A stretch of DNA of 16,902 bases from contig JALUUZ010000077.1 of NCBI GenBank assembly GCA_027021095.1, positions 1-16,902 on the forward strand. Reading direction: 5' to 3'. Each line of letters opens with the position of its first letter. Position 1 is the stretch's first letter. Source of the DNA: Gammaproteobacteria bacterium (GTDB lineage Bacteria; Pseudomonadota; Gammaproteobacteria; SZUA-21). Below are positions 8,615-15,535 of the stretch, piece after piece. Below the pieces are notes generated by a model. It was not told the DNA's origin, ran no database searches, and was given only the letters and a program-made list of their open reading frames with translations. A program made the translations under genes and the position numbers.

Positions 8615-9773
8615 AGAAGTCCGTAAGTGGCTGGCACGGCGCTTCAAGAACAAACACCGCGAATGGCTGACGACTGCTGCAGACGATCGATCGCGGGCAG
8701 CCGCCTGGCCACTGGAGGTCGGCCTGGGGCTTCCCACGGAAAACCAGGCGCTGAAACAGGTCGAAGATGTCCGTGCCTGGGTCGCGGCATGGCAGTCCTG
8801 GCATGGCGCCGGATCACTTTGCTGGAGCGAGCGGCGCTGGCGCAAGCTCGGTACTCAACAGCTCCCCGAAAAGCTGGTGCTGACCGGCCCTGGGCAGGTT
8901 GCGCAATGGATCGGTGAAGCGGAACGCTGGACCCGGGCGCAGCAACGCTATAAAACGCTGAGCAGTCGCTGGCCCGCGCTTGCCGAGAGACTGGCACGTC
9001 ATTTCGGCCTGCTGGCTGACTACAGTGAAGTGGATTACCAGCGCCTGGTCGACACACTTGCCTGGATCGCACACCACCCGGCTTCCAGGCTCTATCCGAG
9101 GCAGCTGCCGGTAAGCGGCCTGGACAGCAAGTGGCTCGAGAAACGCAAACGGGTGCTGGCCGACCTGGTCGGCGCACTGCAAGGCGATTCTGTCAGCGAC
9201 GGCGATTTCTTTCAACGCTGCGGACTGAAGGCGCCACCACAACTGCTCCGTGTGCGCCTGCTGGACGACAGCCTGCGCCGGCGGCTTGGCGGCCTGGATG
9301 ACATCTCGGCCCCTTGGGAACAACTGGCTCGACTCGAACTCCCGGCAGCCAATGTCATTATCGTCGAAAATCTCCAAACCGGGCTGGCCTTCGATGACCT
9401 GCCGGGGACGGTCGTGATCATGCAACTGGGCTATGGTGTCGATGTCCTCGGCCGCCTGCCGTGGATCGGCAACGCCCGCTGCCTGTACTGGGGCGATCTG
9501 GATACACATGGTTTTGCGATCCTCAGTCGTGCCAGAAGCCATGTGCCCGGCCTGCGGTCCATCTTGATGGACGAAAAAACCCTGCACAGCCACCAACACC
9601 TTTGGGTGGAGGAAAAAGACCAACATCGCGCAGAAACATTACCGCTGCTGACCGATTCCGAGCAGGCAGTGTATCAGGCCATCAAGAACAACACCTGGGG
9701 ACAGCACATCCGTCTCGAACAGGAACGAATCGCCTGGGACACCGCTTGGAAGACATTGTGCCAGGCGCTTTGA
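8601..9773 (+). CDS. jetD: Wadjet nuclease JetD (DUF3322/DUF2220, Toprim fold)
   Basis: JetD is the nuclease subunit that cuts plasmid DNA after JetABC has extruded it. The N-terminal half (LKFPEEVRKWLARRF...) matches DUF3322. The C-terminal half is the DUF2220 Toprim-like domain, with the acidic residues visible in IIVENLQTGLAF and YWGDLDTHGFAIL. I prefer a TTG start at 8601, giving 390 residues: GAGG lies 6 nt upstream and the overlap with jetC becomes 14 nt, the same as jetA/jetB. An ATG at 8580 would add seven residues (MHTKRRA) with no better ribosome site. No terminator is obvious in the 68 bp before the convergent gene. Confidence 0.93.
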   Translation: MKFPEEVRKWLARRFKNKHREWLTTAADDRSRAAAWPLEVGLGLPTENQALKQVEDVRAWVAAWQSWHGAGSLCWSERRWRKLGTQQLPEKLVLTGPGQVAQWIGEAERWTRAQQRYKTLSSRWPALAERLARHFGLLADYSEVDYQRLVDTLAWIAHHPASRLYPRQLPVSGLDSKWLEKRKRVLADLVGALQGDSVSDGDFFQRCGLKAPPQLLRVRLLDDSLRRRLGGLDDISAPWEQLARLELPAANVIIVENLQTGLAFDDLPGTVVIMQLGYGVDVLGRLPWIGNARCLYWGDLDTHGFAILSRARSHVPGLRSILMDEKTLHSHQHLWVEEKDQHRAETLPLLTDSEQAVYQAIKNNTWGQHIRLEQERIAWDTAWKTLCQAL

Positions 9774-9841
9774 GCAATGCAGGTTAGTAGAAACTAAGAC
9801 ACGGTACAAGCCAGGATCCGGAAAATCGTCACCTGGTCGAG

Positions 9842-11752
9842 CTACTTAAGCCGTCTTGCCGCCACTTTTGCACTACCGCGCGGCTTGCACGTCAGCTGAC
9901 TGACACTGAGTTCGATCGGCTTGAGCATCACTTGCGAATTTAACCGGTCAAGCTTGATGAGTCCGGTAACATTTCGACCATTGATCACTTTCCCGGCGAT
10001 CATCTGTTCCGAAGTCACCATCAGGGCAATACCGTACAGGCCTTCGGTCAAGTGTTTAACGCTAAAGCGTCCTGCCTTGTCTACTGTCGTGTTGGCGACC
10101 ACGATGGAAAGAAAATAATTGTCAGGTTGTACCGGGGGTTTTTGACTTTTCGTACTGTGCTTGACTTTAAAAACGACAACCCGGATCGACTTCGGATCGA
10201 CGTTGCTGATTTTGACACTGCCTGAAATGGAACCATTGGTCATTTCAGGTAGCAACAACAAAGGTCTTTCCTTTTTCGTCGATTGGGTATCAGTCTCCTT
10301 GTAGTGGGCGTAGAGTTTCTGTGCTTCCCCCGTCAAGCCAAACCGAACCAGTGCGCGAACAAGCTTTTTAATACCTTCCTTGCCATGATGATAGTGCCTG
10401 GTATCCATGTAAGCTTGTAGTGCCAACCGGTTTTCATCGTTGATCGGTGCGCTGTTCGCCAGCCAATGCAGATGATATTGCACTGCGAGCAGACCAGGTC
10501 CGTTCGGAAACACCCCTTTGCTGGCGAATTCCTGTTGCTTGGAAAAATACTCTTCCGGCCTAAGCAGGCGCATGTAAATGTCCGACACCGCGTTGATCGC
10601 GGACTTGCGATAAATACTTGTCATTTTTTTACTTAGCACCAGCTTTTCCAATTTGGGAATAGCGTCAAGACTTAACGGGTACGGGGAACTTCTTAACAGC
10701 ATTTCATAACTGTCAATCTGTTTCGGCATTTTGCGTGTTTCAATGCCATTACACACAGGTTTTTTACTGCGTCGATCTTTGGAATAACAACTGCCATCGG
10801 CACAGAACCTGACAAACGTGATGGACTTGGGTTTGATTTTCTCAAGCCCGGCAGCCTGAACGAGTGATCGCACATTCATTTGATACTTGGAATTCAATAC
10901 CGGTTGCAGACCGGCCAATCCAATCGCAACGAACGCCACGACACCGACTCCCAAAATGCCTGCCCTGGCTCGCTGCTTCCAATGCACAGCAGATGCCTGA
11001 AACAAAGGAATACAACCGTACAGGCTGTACAACATAATCAACACAAAAAATAACACCCCTGCCGAGACTAGTTTCCAGCCATACCAGCTGAGTTCGTGTG
11101 TCTGGCCGAGTGCGTTTAAAGTAAGTGCGAAATATTTTTCTAGTAAAAAGGTAAACATGAACATCACAAGTGCGGTAAACAGACCGAACGCAGCACCAAA
11201 CACCAACGAACGAATGATTTCAGTAAGATTGGGCGCTCGATCATTTGCCCCAAAACGAGCATACCCTGCCGGTGACGTGACCAGCCATACCAAGCCGAAT
11301 ACCATGATAAAGACAATATAGTTAATGGCAGCGGCGTTATGGTAGGTATTTTTGGCAAATGACTGCGCGTTGAAAATCGCGATTGCCAACAAAATCAATG
11401 CTACCAAAACCAGGCTAATTGCGCGAAAACGCCGCTGAGTGAATTTAAGGTTCTTGATTTTGTAGGCCGGATTAACCAGGCTCAGAAAAATCCAGGACAG
11501 CACAATATAGGAAAAAAAGCCAATCGACTCTATTAACAAGCCATAATCGTATATCGTTTTTGTCAGCGCAGCCAATTTCAGCAAATCCTGGTATTGCCTG
11601 GTTGGCAGCAGATAGTTATCGTATGACGGGCCCGCTACAGTCAGTAACAAGAGTATATTAGCGGTAATTACGCACCCACACACGGTAATCAATAGAAATT
11701 GACTAATACCTACTTTATTTGTGTTTTGGGCTTCGTTAGTGTTTTGCGCCAT
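9842..11752 (-). CDS. Unrecognised 636-residue membrane protein: seven helices plus a periplasmic-type beta domain
   Basis: I do not recognise a named family. The first 285 residues hold about seven hydrophobic helices (roughly 17-41, 73-93, 109-128, 142-162, 183-206, 226-252, 263-284). A soluble part follows. Cys317, Cys322 and Cys334 occur in a short loop (RFCADGSCYSK...PVC). Residues about 345-490 look helical and repeat-like. Residues about 505-615 resemble a carboxypeptidase-regulatory-like beta sandwich (SISGSVKISNVDP ... VDKAGRFSVKHLTEGLYGI). The N-terminus has an internal duplication, AQNTNE-AQNTNK. The ATG at 11752 has GAGGA 8 nt upstream. Base composition is clearly more AT-rich than the jet genes, which suggests a separate origin. 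It is convergent with jetD, so it is not in that operon. A role in defence is possible but unsupported. Confidence 0.75.
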   Translation of the reverse strand: MAQNTNEAQNTNKVGISQFLLITVCGCVITANILLLLTVAGPSYDNYLLPTRQYQDLLKLAALTKTIYDYGLLIESIGFFSYIVLSWIFLSLVNPAYKIKNLKFTQRRFRAISLVLVALILLAIAIFNAQSFAKNTYHNAAAINYIVFIMVFGLVWLVTSPAGYARFGANDRAPNLTEIIRSLVFGAAFGLFTALVMFMFTFLLEKYFALTLNALGQTHELSWYGWKLVSAGVLFFVLIMLYSLYGCIPLFQASAVHWKQRARAGILGVGVVAFVAIGLAGLQPVLNSKYQMNVRSLVQAAGLEKIKPKSITFVRFCADGSCYSKDRRSKKPVCNGIETRKMPKQIDSYEMLLRSSPYPLSLDAIPKLEKLVLSKKMTSIYRKSAINAVSDIYMRLLRPEEYFSKQQEFASKGVFPNGPGLLAVQYHLHWLANSAPINDENRLALQAYMDTRHYHHGKEGIKKLVRALVRFGLTGEAQKLYAHYKETDTQSTKKERPLLLLPEMTNGSISGSVKISNVDPKSIRVVVFKVKHSTKSQKPPVQPDNYFLSIVVANTTVDKAGRFSVKHLTEGLYGIALMVTSEQMIAGKVINGRNVTGLIKLDRLNSQVMLKPIELSVSQLTCKPRGSAKVAARRLK

Positions 11753-11829
11753 GCCAGCTTCCTCATCAAATCTTATAGATAAGTCGGTAGAAGCCGGGTT
11801 TCTTTGAGTACCTAAGTCACAACTACGGG

Positions 11830-12204
11830 TCAGCCTGAACGCTTTGCTAGCGATTTCTCAGCAATTGTAGTGAGAATTATACCAATCACGGACACTATGA
11901 TTAACACCCCAATGAGATACAATACTACAGGTGAGGCATTGTAGTGCTGTGCCATATCTGGATCAATGGTGACAAACAATGCCATATACATTACACCGAA
12001 AGAAAATGATCAACCGGCCTTTAATATAGATATTGACATTGTCGGTGACTGTTTAATTACGCCATACAAGAGAGTTATTACAATTAGATAGTCAACTACC
12101 CATAAAGGTGTGTATTGCCAATTTCCCCAGTTCATTACTGCTTCCCCTATACCCAGGCCAACAGCATAAATTGTTGCGAGAAACTTATTTATTTTCAGAA
12201 TCAT
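11830..12204 (-). pseudogene. Small membrane protein gene split by one in-frame TGA
   Basis: Reading from ATG 12204 gives 64 codons (MILKINKFLATIYAVGLG...SISILKAG), then TGA at 12010-12012, then 59 more codons in the same frame (SFSFGVMYMALFVTIDPDMA...) to TGA at 11830. The two halves make sense as one 124-residue protein with about four membrane helices, the break falling inside LKAG-x-SFSFGVMYMALF. A single TGG-to-TGA change would explain it, because Trp is a natural residue at that place. TGA serves as the ordinary stop elsewhere in the window and Trp is coded by TGG, so recoding is unlikely. The upstream AAGAAG could be a weak ribosome site. The region is AT-rich like its neighbour. The family is unknown to me. 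Confidence 0.6.
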
Positions 12205-12351
12205 TTTTTTCTTCTTGGTTCGCCAACGCCGAGTTGAACGCGGAGAGAACGGGCGCATTTTTGCGTTCTTCGTAAAAAAACGTGCGGGTTCTCAAAGTCC
12301 ACTTGAACTTCTTGTCAGGCATTTTGTTTTATTGTTGTACGGTTAATAAAT
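12205..12351. other. Intergenic stretch without recognisable gene
   Basis: This AT-rich spacer lies between the split membrane-protein gene and the distal end of the 180-bp array. An open frame continues upstream from 12204 to an ATG at 12258, but that extension (MRPFSPRSTRRWRTKKKK) is very basic and looks like untranslated sequence. I see no RNA gene or convincing promoter here. Confidence 0.4.
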
Positions 12352-12898
12352 AGGGATTGATGGCGCACTTCCTGTGCGCCACCCTGCGGGCGCCTCCGCT
12401 ACGCTTCGGCGTCCAAAAATCCATCCCTGGATTTTTGTCGAACCCAGTTCTTCATCGAGGGTTCGAAAACCCCTTACCATGCAAAATACAAAAAGGGGCT
12501 TATGCCCCTTTTTGTATTTTGGCGGAGAGGGAGGGATTGATGGCGCACCTCCTGTGCGCCACCCTGCGGGCGCCTCCGCTACGCTTCGGCGTCCAAAAAT
12601 CCATCCCTGGATTTTTGTCGAACCCAGTTCTTCATCGAGGGTTCGAAAACCCCTTGCCATGCAAAATACAAAAAGGGGCTTATGCCCCTTTTTGTATTTT
12701 GGCGGAGAGGGAGGGATTGATGGCGCACCTCCTGTGCGCCACCCTGCGGGCGCCTCCGCTGCGCTTCGGCGTCCAAAAATCCATCCCTGGATTTTTGTCG
12801 AACCCAGTTTTTCATCGAGGGTTCGAAAACCCCTTACCATGCAAAATACAAAAAGGGGCTTATGCCCCTTTTTGTATTTTGGCGGAGAGGGAGGGATT
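12352..12898 (-). repeat. Tandem 180-bp repeats (about 3.04 copies) that include the tRNA-Ser 3' end
   Basis: Three nearly identical 180-bp units begin at 12361, 12541 and 12721. Copies one and two differ at two positions (12369/12549 and 12476/12656), and copies two and three at three (12581/12761, 12630/12810, 12656/12836). On the minus strand each full unit starts with AATCCCTCCCTCTCCGCCA, the last 19 nt of the adjacent tRNA-Ser gene (12880-12898 in the tRNA, repeated at 12700-12718 and 12520-12538). A final 7-nt fragment of this sequence remains at 12352-12358. Each unit carries a perfect 17-bp hairpin right after CCA. It also has 8-bp and 9-bp hairpins (unit one: 12361-12381, 12414-12437, 12438-12466). 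The layout matches the known tyrT/rtT locus of E. coli in period, copy number and tRNA-end content. Because 180 is a multiple of three, long open frames run through the array on both strands; I do not believe they are genes. Confidence 0.9.
12843..12880 (-). terminator. Perfect 17-bp hairpin directly after the tRNA-Ser CCA (terminator-like)
   Basis: The arms 12843-12859 and 12864-12880 are perfectly complementary around a four-base loop. The minus-strand RNA reads AAAATACAAAAAGGGGC, loop, GCCCCTTTTTGTATTTT. The GC core followed by a T-rich arm resembles an intrinsic terminator usable in either direction. The hairpin begins at the final A of CCA. Identical copies lie at 12663-12700 and 12483-12520. 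If it terminates fully, the array would not be transcribed from the tRNA promoter; if partial, it could be a processing site. Confidence 0.65.
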
Positions 12899-12969
12899 CG
12901 AACCCTCGATACGGGGTACCGTATACACACTTTCCAGGCGTGCTCCTTCGACCACTCGGACACCTCTCC
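12880..12969 (-). tRNA. tRNA-Ser (anticodon GGA)
   Basis: The 90-nt gene includes an encoded CCA. The acceptor stem is GGAGAGG paired with CCTCTCC, with G as discriminator base, as is usual for serine tRNAs. The anticodon arm is CACGC-CTGGAAA-GTGTG, so the anticodon is GGA, reading UCC and UCU. A long variable arm (TACGG-TACC-CCGTA) marks the tRNA as class II. The T arm is GAGGG-TTCGAAT-CCCTC. All stems pair fully, so the gene appears functional. It is followed immediately by the hairpin and tandem-repeat array described separately. Confidence 0.97.
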
Positions 12970-13017
12970 AGAACGGCTTTTTTGCCGGCTGGACTCGTGC
13001 CTGCCGGGCTGGGTGCC

Positions 13018-13046
13018 AGCCTACCTTAAATCACTTGTTTTCGCAA
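13018..13046 (-). promoter_or_regulatory. Promoter for tRNA-Ser
   Basis: On the minus strand TTGCGA (13041-13046) and TAGGCT (13018-13023) are separated by 17 bp and followed by a GC-rich stretch, as expected for stable-RNA promoters under stringent control. Transcription would start near 13011, about 40 nt before the tRNA. Confidence 0.55.
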
Positions 13047-13099
13047 TCTGCGGTAAGTAGAGTGCCTGTTGGCAGCTGCCTGCTGGCTGGTTTTGGCTC

Positions 13100-13105
13100 T
13101 ATAAT
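13100..13105 (+). promoter_or_regulatory. Possible -10 box upstream of the phosphopantetheinyl transferase gene
   Basis: A perfect TATAAT lies 25 bp before the most upstream start codon of the transferase gene. No good -35 box is present at 16-18 bp (the 17-bp position reads TGCCTG), so the promoter would be weak or activator-dependent. Confidence 0.35.
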
Positions 13106-13130
13106 GGGATTGTGATGCTGTTGATCGATT

Positions 13131-13904
13131 GTGCTGGGGGGGCTTGTGCCGCTTGATCTGTGTACCGGTTGCGTGACTGTACCGGGAACGCTGTGTGTCT
13201 GGCGGTTTTCGCTGGCAGTCCCTGCACGGGTCTGTGCGCTGTATGAGCAGCTGCTGGACGGCGATGAGCTGGCTCGGCGGCTGGCGTTCAGGCACCCGCA
13301 GCGGCGGCAGGAATTCGTCGTCGCGCGGGGCAGCCTGCGCCGCCTGCTGGCGAACCGTCTCGGCACCGATGCCGCCGCGCTTCGTTTTGCCACTGGCGCG
13401 CACGGCAAGCCCTGTCTTGTAGCCGGCTGCAGCGATACGGACTGCCATTTCAACCTGTCCCATTCCAATGGACAGGCTTTGCTCGGCCTGTGGAACGGTG
13501 CGGAAATCGGTATCGATATCCAATACCACCGGCCGAGCACCGACTGCGGGCGTCTCGCGCAGCGGTTTTTCACCCGTGCTGAAGCCGCGTTGCTGGCCGG
13601 GCTGGCACCGGCCCGGCAGCAGGCGGGATTCTACCGGCTCTGGGTCAGAAAAGAAGCCGTGTTGAAATGCCTCGGCCAAGGGCTGGGATACGGGCTGCGG
13701 CGTATCGACGTCGGCCAGTCGCTCGACCGGCGGGGCTGTTTCCAGGTCGACACTGAAGCGGGGCCGGTCACGCTGCTGGATCTCGACACGCACACAGCTT
13801 ATTCGGCCGCCGTCGCGGTGCGTGGCGCGCTGCAGCACGATCCACCGGCGATACAGCAACTGGCATGGGAGCATGGTTGCCGCAGGTGTTTTGTATTATC
13901 ATGA
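13131..13904 (+). CDS. 4'-phosphopantetheinyl transferase, Sfp type
   Basis: This enzyme moves the phosphopantetheine arm of coenzyme A onto a conserved serine of acyl, peptidyl or aryl carrier proteins. Visible motifs are FNLSHSNGQAL at about 107-117, EIGIDIQ at 125-131 and FYRLWVRKEAVLKCLGQGL at 167-185. Asp129 and the Glu of KEA are the magnesium ligands. The usual GIDIE ends here in Gln, a known variation of the third acidic position. The length fits the Sfp/EntD class (about 230-260). The start is uncertain: GTG codons at 13131, 13146 and 13173 are all possible, and 13131 only marks the longest form. No synthase gene is nearby, so the carrier protein is unknown. The Nudix gene follows after 31 bp on the same strand. 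Confidence 0.88.
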   Translation: MLGGLVPLDLCTGCVTVPGTLCVWRFSLAVPARVCALYEQLLDGDELARRLAFRHPQRRQEFVVARGSLRRLLANRLGTDAAALRFATGAHGKPCLVAGCSDTDCHFNLSHSNGQALLGLWNGAEIGIDIQYHRPSTDCGRLAQRFFTRAEAALLAGLAPARQQAGFYRLWVRKEAVLKCLGQGLGYGLRRIDVGQSLDRRGCFQVDTEAGPVTLLDLDTHTAYSAAVAVRGALQHDPPAIQQLAWEHGCRRCFVLS

Positions 13905-13935
13905 AACAGTCTGCGATTACCTTGTTGTTTACTTG

Positions 13936-14472
13936 ATGAAATACTGCTCAGAATGTGCGGCCCCGGTCACCACCCGGATCCCGGCCGGCGACCACCGCCC
14001 ACGTTATGTCTGCCCTGCCTGCGGCACGATTCACTACCAGAACCCCAAAGTGGTGGCCGGTTGTATTCCCGAATGGGGTGACGAGATCCTGTTGTGCAAA
14101 CGCGCGATCGAGCCGCGGATCGGCTTCTGGACCCTGCCGGCCGGGTTTATGGAAAACGAGGAAACCGCCGATGAGGCCGCGTCGCGTGAGACGCTCGAGG
14201 AGACCGGGGCACAGACCGCAGACCTCGAGCTGTTCTCGCTGTACAGTATCCCGCACATCAGCCAGGTCTACTTGATCTACCGTGCGCGGCTGGTCGAACG
14301 TAATTTCGGCCCGACACCGGAAAGTGAGCAGGTACGGCTTTTTGCGCAGCAGGACATTCCCTGGGACCGCATCGCGTTCCCGGTAGTCCGGCTGACACTG
14401 GAAAAATACTTCGAACACCGTGCGGCGGGCCGCTTCCAACTGACTGTCGGCACCATCGACCGGCGCAGCTGA
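13936..14472 (+). CDS. Nudix hydrolase with N-terminal zinc ribbon
   Basis: The product is 178 residues and starts MKYCSECAAPV. Cys4/Cys7 and Cys26/Cys29 form a zinc ribbon of the NudC-like type, followed by GTIHYQNPKVVAGCIP. The Nudix box runs from Gly70 to Ala92 (GFMENEETADEAASRETLEE) and has the catalytic REx2EE residues. Proteins of this type hydrolyse nucleoside diphosphates linked to another group, such as ADP-ribose or NADH; the substrate cannot be read from the sequence. The open frame begins earlier, at 13822, but that part overlaps the preceding gene, and the ATG at 13936 places the zinc ribbon at the N-terminus as in relatives. No clear ribosome site is present. The next gene starts 2 bp after the stop, suggesting one transcription unit. 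Confidence 0.92.
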   Translation: MKYCSECAAPVTTRIPAGDHRPRYVCPACGTIHYQNPKVVAGCIPEWGDEILLCKRAIEPRIGFWTLPAGFMENEETADEAASRETLEETGAQTADLELFSLYSIPHISQVYLIYRARLVERNFGPTPESEQVRLFAQQDIPWDRIAFPVVRLTLEKYFEHRAAGRFQLTVGTIDRRS

Positions 14473-14474
14473 CC

Positions 14475-14939
14475 ATGTCCGGGGCAGACGGCAATAGTCA
14501 AGACCAGGCGTTCTGGCATATAAAGACACTCGAACAGATGAGCGCCGAAGAATGGGAGTCCTTGTGCGACGGCTGTGCACGCTGCTGCCTGCTGAAGCTC
14601 GAGGACATGGACACCGAAAACCTCTACTTTACCAGCGTGCATTGCAAGCTGCTGGACCTGGAACAATGCCGCTGCACGCACTACCCGCAACGCTCGCGGC
14701 TGGTGCCTGACTGTGTGACGCTGACACCGCAGAACCTGGCCAGCCTGTCGTGGATGCCGTCGACCTGTGCCTACCGCCTGCTGGCCGAAGGCAAGCCACT
14801 GCCGGACTGGCATCCGCTGATCAGTGGTGATCCAGATTCGGTGCACGAGGCCGGGATCTCGATCCGCAGCTACGCGGTCGACGAGACCCTGGTGCCGGCC
14901 GATTCGGTGCAGGAGTTTATCATCGACTGGCTGAAATAG
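14475..14939 (+). CDS. ycgN: YcgN/UPF0260 family cysteine-cluster protein
   Basis: The product is 154 residues with the family hallmark LCDGCARCCLLKLED at about 30-44 and further conserved cysteines in HCKLLDLEQCRC and VPDCV, then WMPSTCAYRLLAEGK and WHPLISGD. The cysteine arrangement suggests a bound metal or iron-sulfur cluster (YkgJ-like), but the biochemical role of this family is not established. The ATG lies 2 bp after the Nudix stop, so the two are probably co-transcribed. The last 20 bp overlap the 3' end of the convergent phosphatase gene. Confidence 0.92.
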   Translation: MSGADGNSQDQAFWHIKTLEQMSAEEWESLCDGCARCCLLKLEDMDTENLYFTSVHCKLLDLEQCRCTHYPQRSRLVPDCVTLTPQNLASLSWMPSTCAYRLLAEGKPLPDWHPLISGDPDSVHEAGISIRSYAVDETLVPADSVQEFIIDWLK

Positions 14940-15519
14940 CGGCAAACGAGCTGCGCACCAATGCACCGGCCGCATCCAGCACGATGGTTTCACGCTGCGC
15001 ATAGCCGACCGGCAGGCGGAACATGGCCTGCAGCTCGAGCCTGAGCAGCTGCACATACAGTGCACGGATAACCCCTGCATGACAGACCAGCAGCAGGCGC
15101 CTGCCGGCATGCCGTGTGACCAGCCTGTGCCAGGCATCGCCGATACGGGTGGAAAAATCCCTGACATGTTCTGCGCCGGGCGGACTGTTGCGCAGCGGGT
15201 CCTGGTAGAAGCGCTGCAGTTGCTGCGCATCGATCTGTGCGGCACTCAAGCCTTCCCAAGCGCCGAAGCCGATCTCTTTGAAGCCGGCATCGACCTCGAA
15301 CTGCAGCTCCAGCTTTCGGGCCAGCCGTTCGGCAAACGCCCGGCAGCGCCGCAGCGGTGAGCTGACAACCAGATCCCAATCCTGCGCGGTCTGCCTGACC
15401 GAATCCCACATCTGCTGCCAGCCGGTGTCGCTGAGCGGGTCGTCGAGCTGGCCGCGATAGCGTTTGCCACCGGCCGGCTCGCCGTGGCGGAGCAGTTCAA
15501 TGCGTGTCAACGGCGGCAT
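14920..15519 (-). CDS. Histidine phosphatase family protein (CobC-like)
   Basis: The product is 199 residues. The catalytic RHG motif is at 11-13 (LLRHGEP), a phosphate-binding arginine lies in VVSSPLRRCRAFAE, the acidic residue is in FKEIGFGAWEG at 80-90, and the second histidine is in LLVCHAGVIRAL at 143-154. This is a cytosolic phosphoglycerate-mutase-type phosphatase. It resembles alpha-ribazole phosphatase (CobC), which acts in cobalamin assembly, but no other cobalamin gene is near, so the substrate is open. The glutaredoxin gene lies 16 bp upstream on the same strand, so the two may form an operon. The 3' end overlaps ycgN by 20 bp. Confidence 0.88.
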   Translation of the reverse strand: MPPLTRIELLRHGEPAGGKRYRGQLDDPLSDTGWQQMWDSVRQTAQDWDLVVSSPLRRCRAFAERLARKLELQFEVDAGFKEIGFGAWEGLSAAQIDAQQLQRFYQDPLRNSPPGAEHVRDFSTRIGDAWHRLVTRHAGRRLLLVCHAGVIRALYVQLLRLELQAMFRLPVGYAQRETIVLDAAGALVRSSFAAISASR

Positions 15520-15535
15520 CGGCTCATGCCCGGTC

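Noticed and set aside
9774..9841. Terminator between jetD and the convergent membrane protein gene
   Set aside because: I looked for a GC-rich hairpin with a T-run on either strand and saw none convincing.
12010..12012. TGA read as tryptophan (alternative genetic code)
   Set aside because: Other genes in the window, for example jetB, jetC and the SulP gene, end in TGA and use TGG for Trp within conserved motifs.
12520..12898. Phage or island attachment sites from the repeated 19-nt tRNA 3' end
   Set aside because: The copies are spaced by exact 180-bp units with nothing inserted between them and there is no integrase gene in the window. Tandem duplication explains the pattern better. I also found no copy of the tRNA end on the far side of the Wadjet region.
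12361..12900. CRISPR array
   Set aside because: The repeats are 180 bp and directly adjacent, without unique spacers, and no cas genes are present.
12343..12963. A 206-codon open frame on the minus strand through the tandem array, and 252- and 228-codon frames on the plus strand
   Set aside because: The 180-bp period is divisible by three, so any frame open in one unit stays open in all. The frames include tRNA sequence, have no ribosome sites, and repeat the same 60 residues. A short basic peptide as proposed for the E. coli tyrT repeats cannot be excluded, but nothing supports it here.
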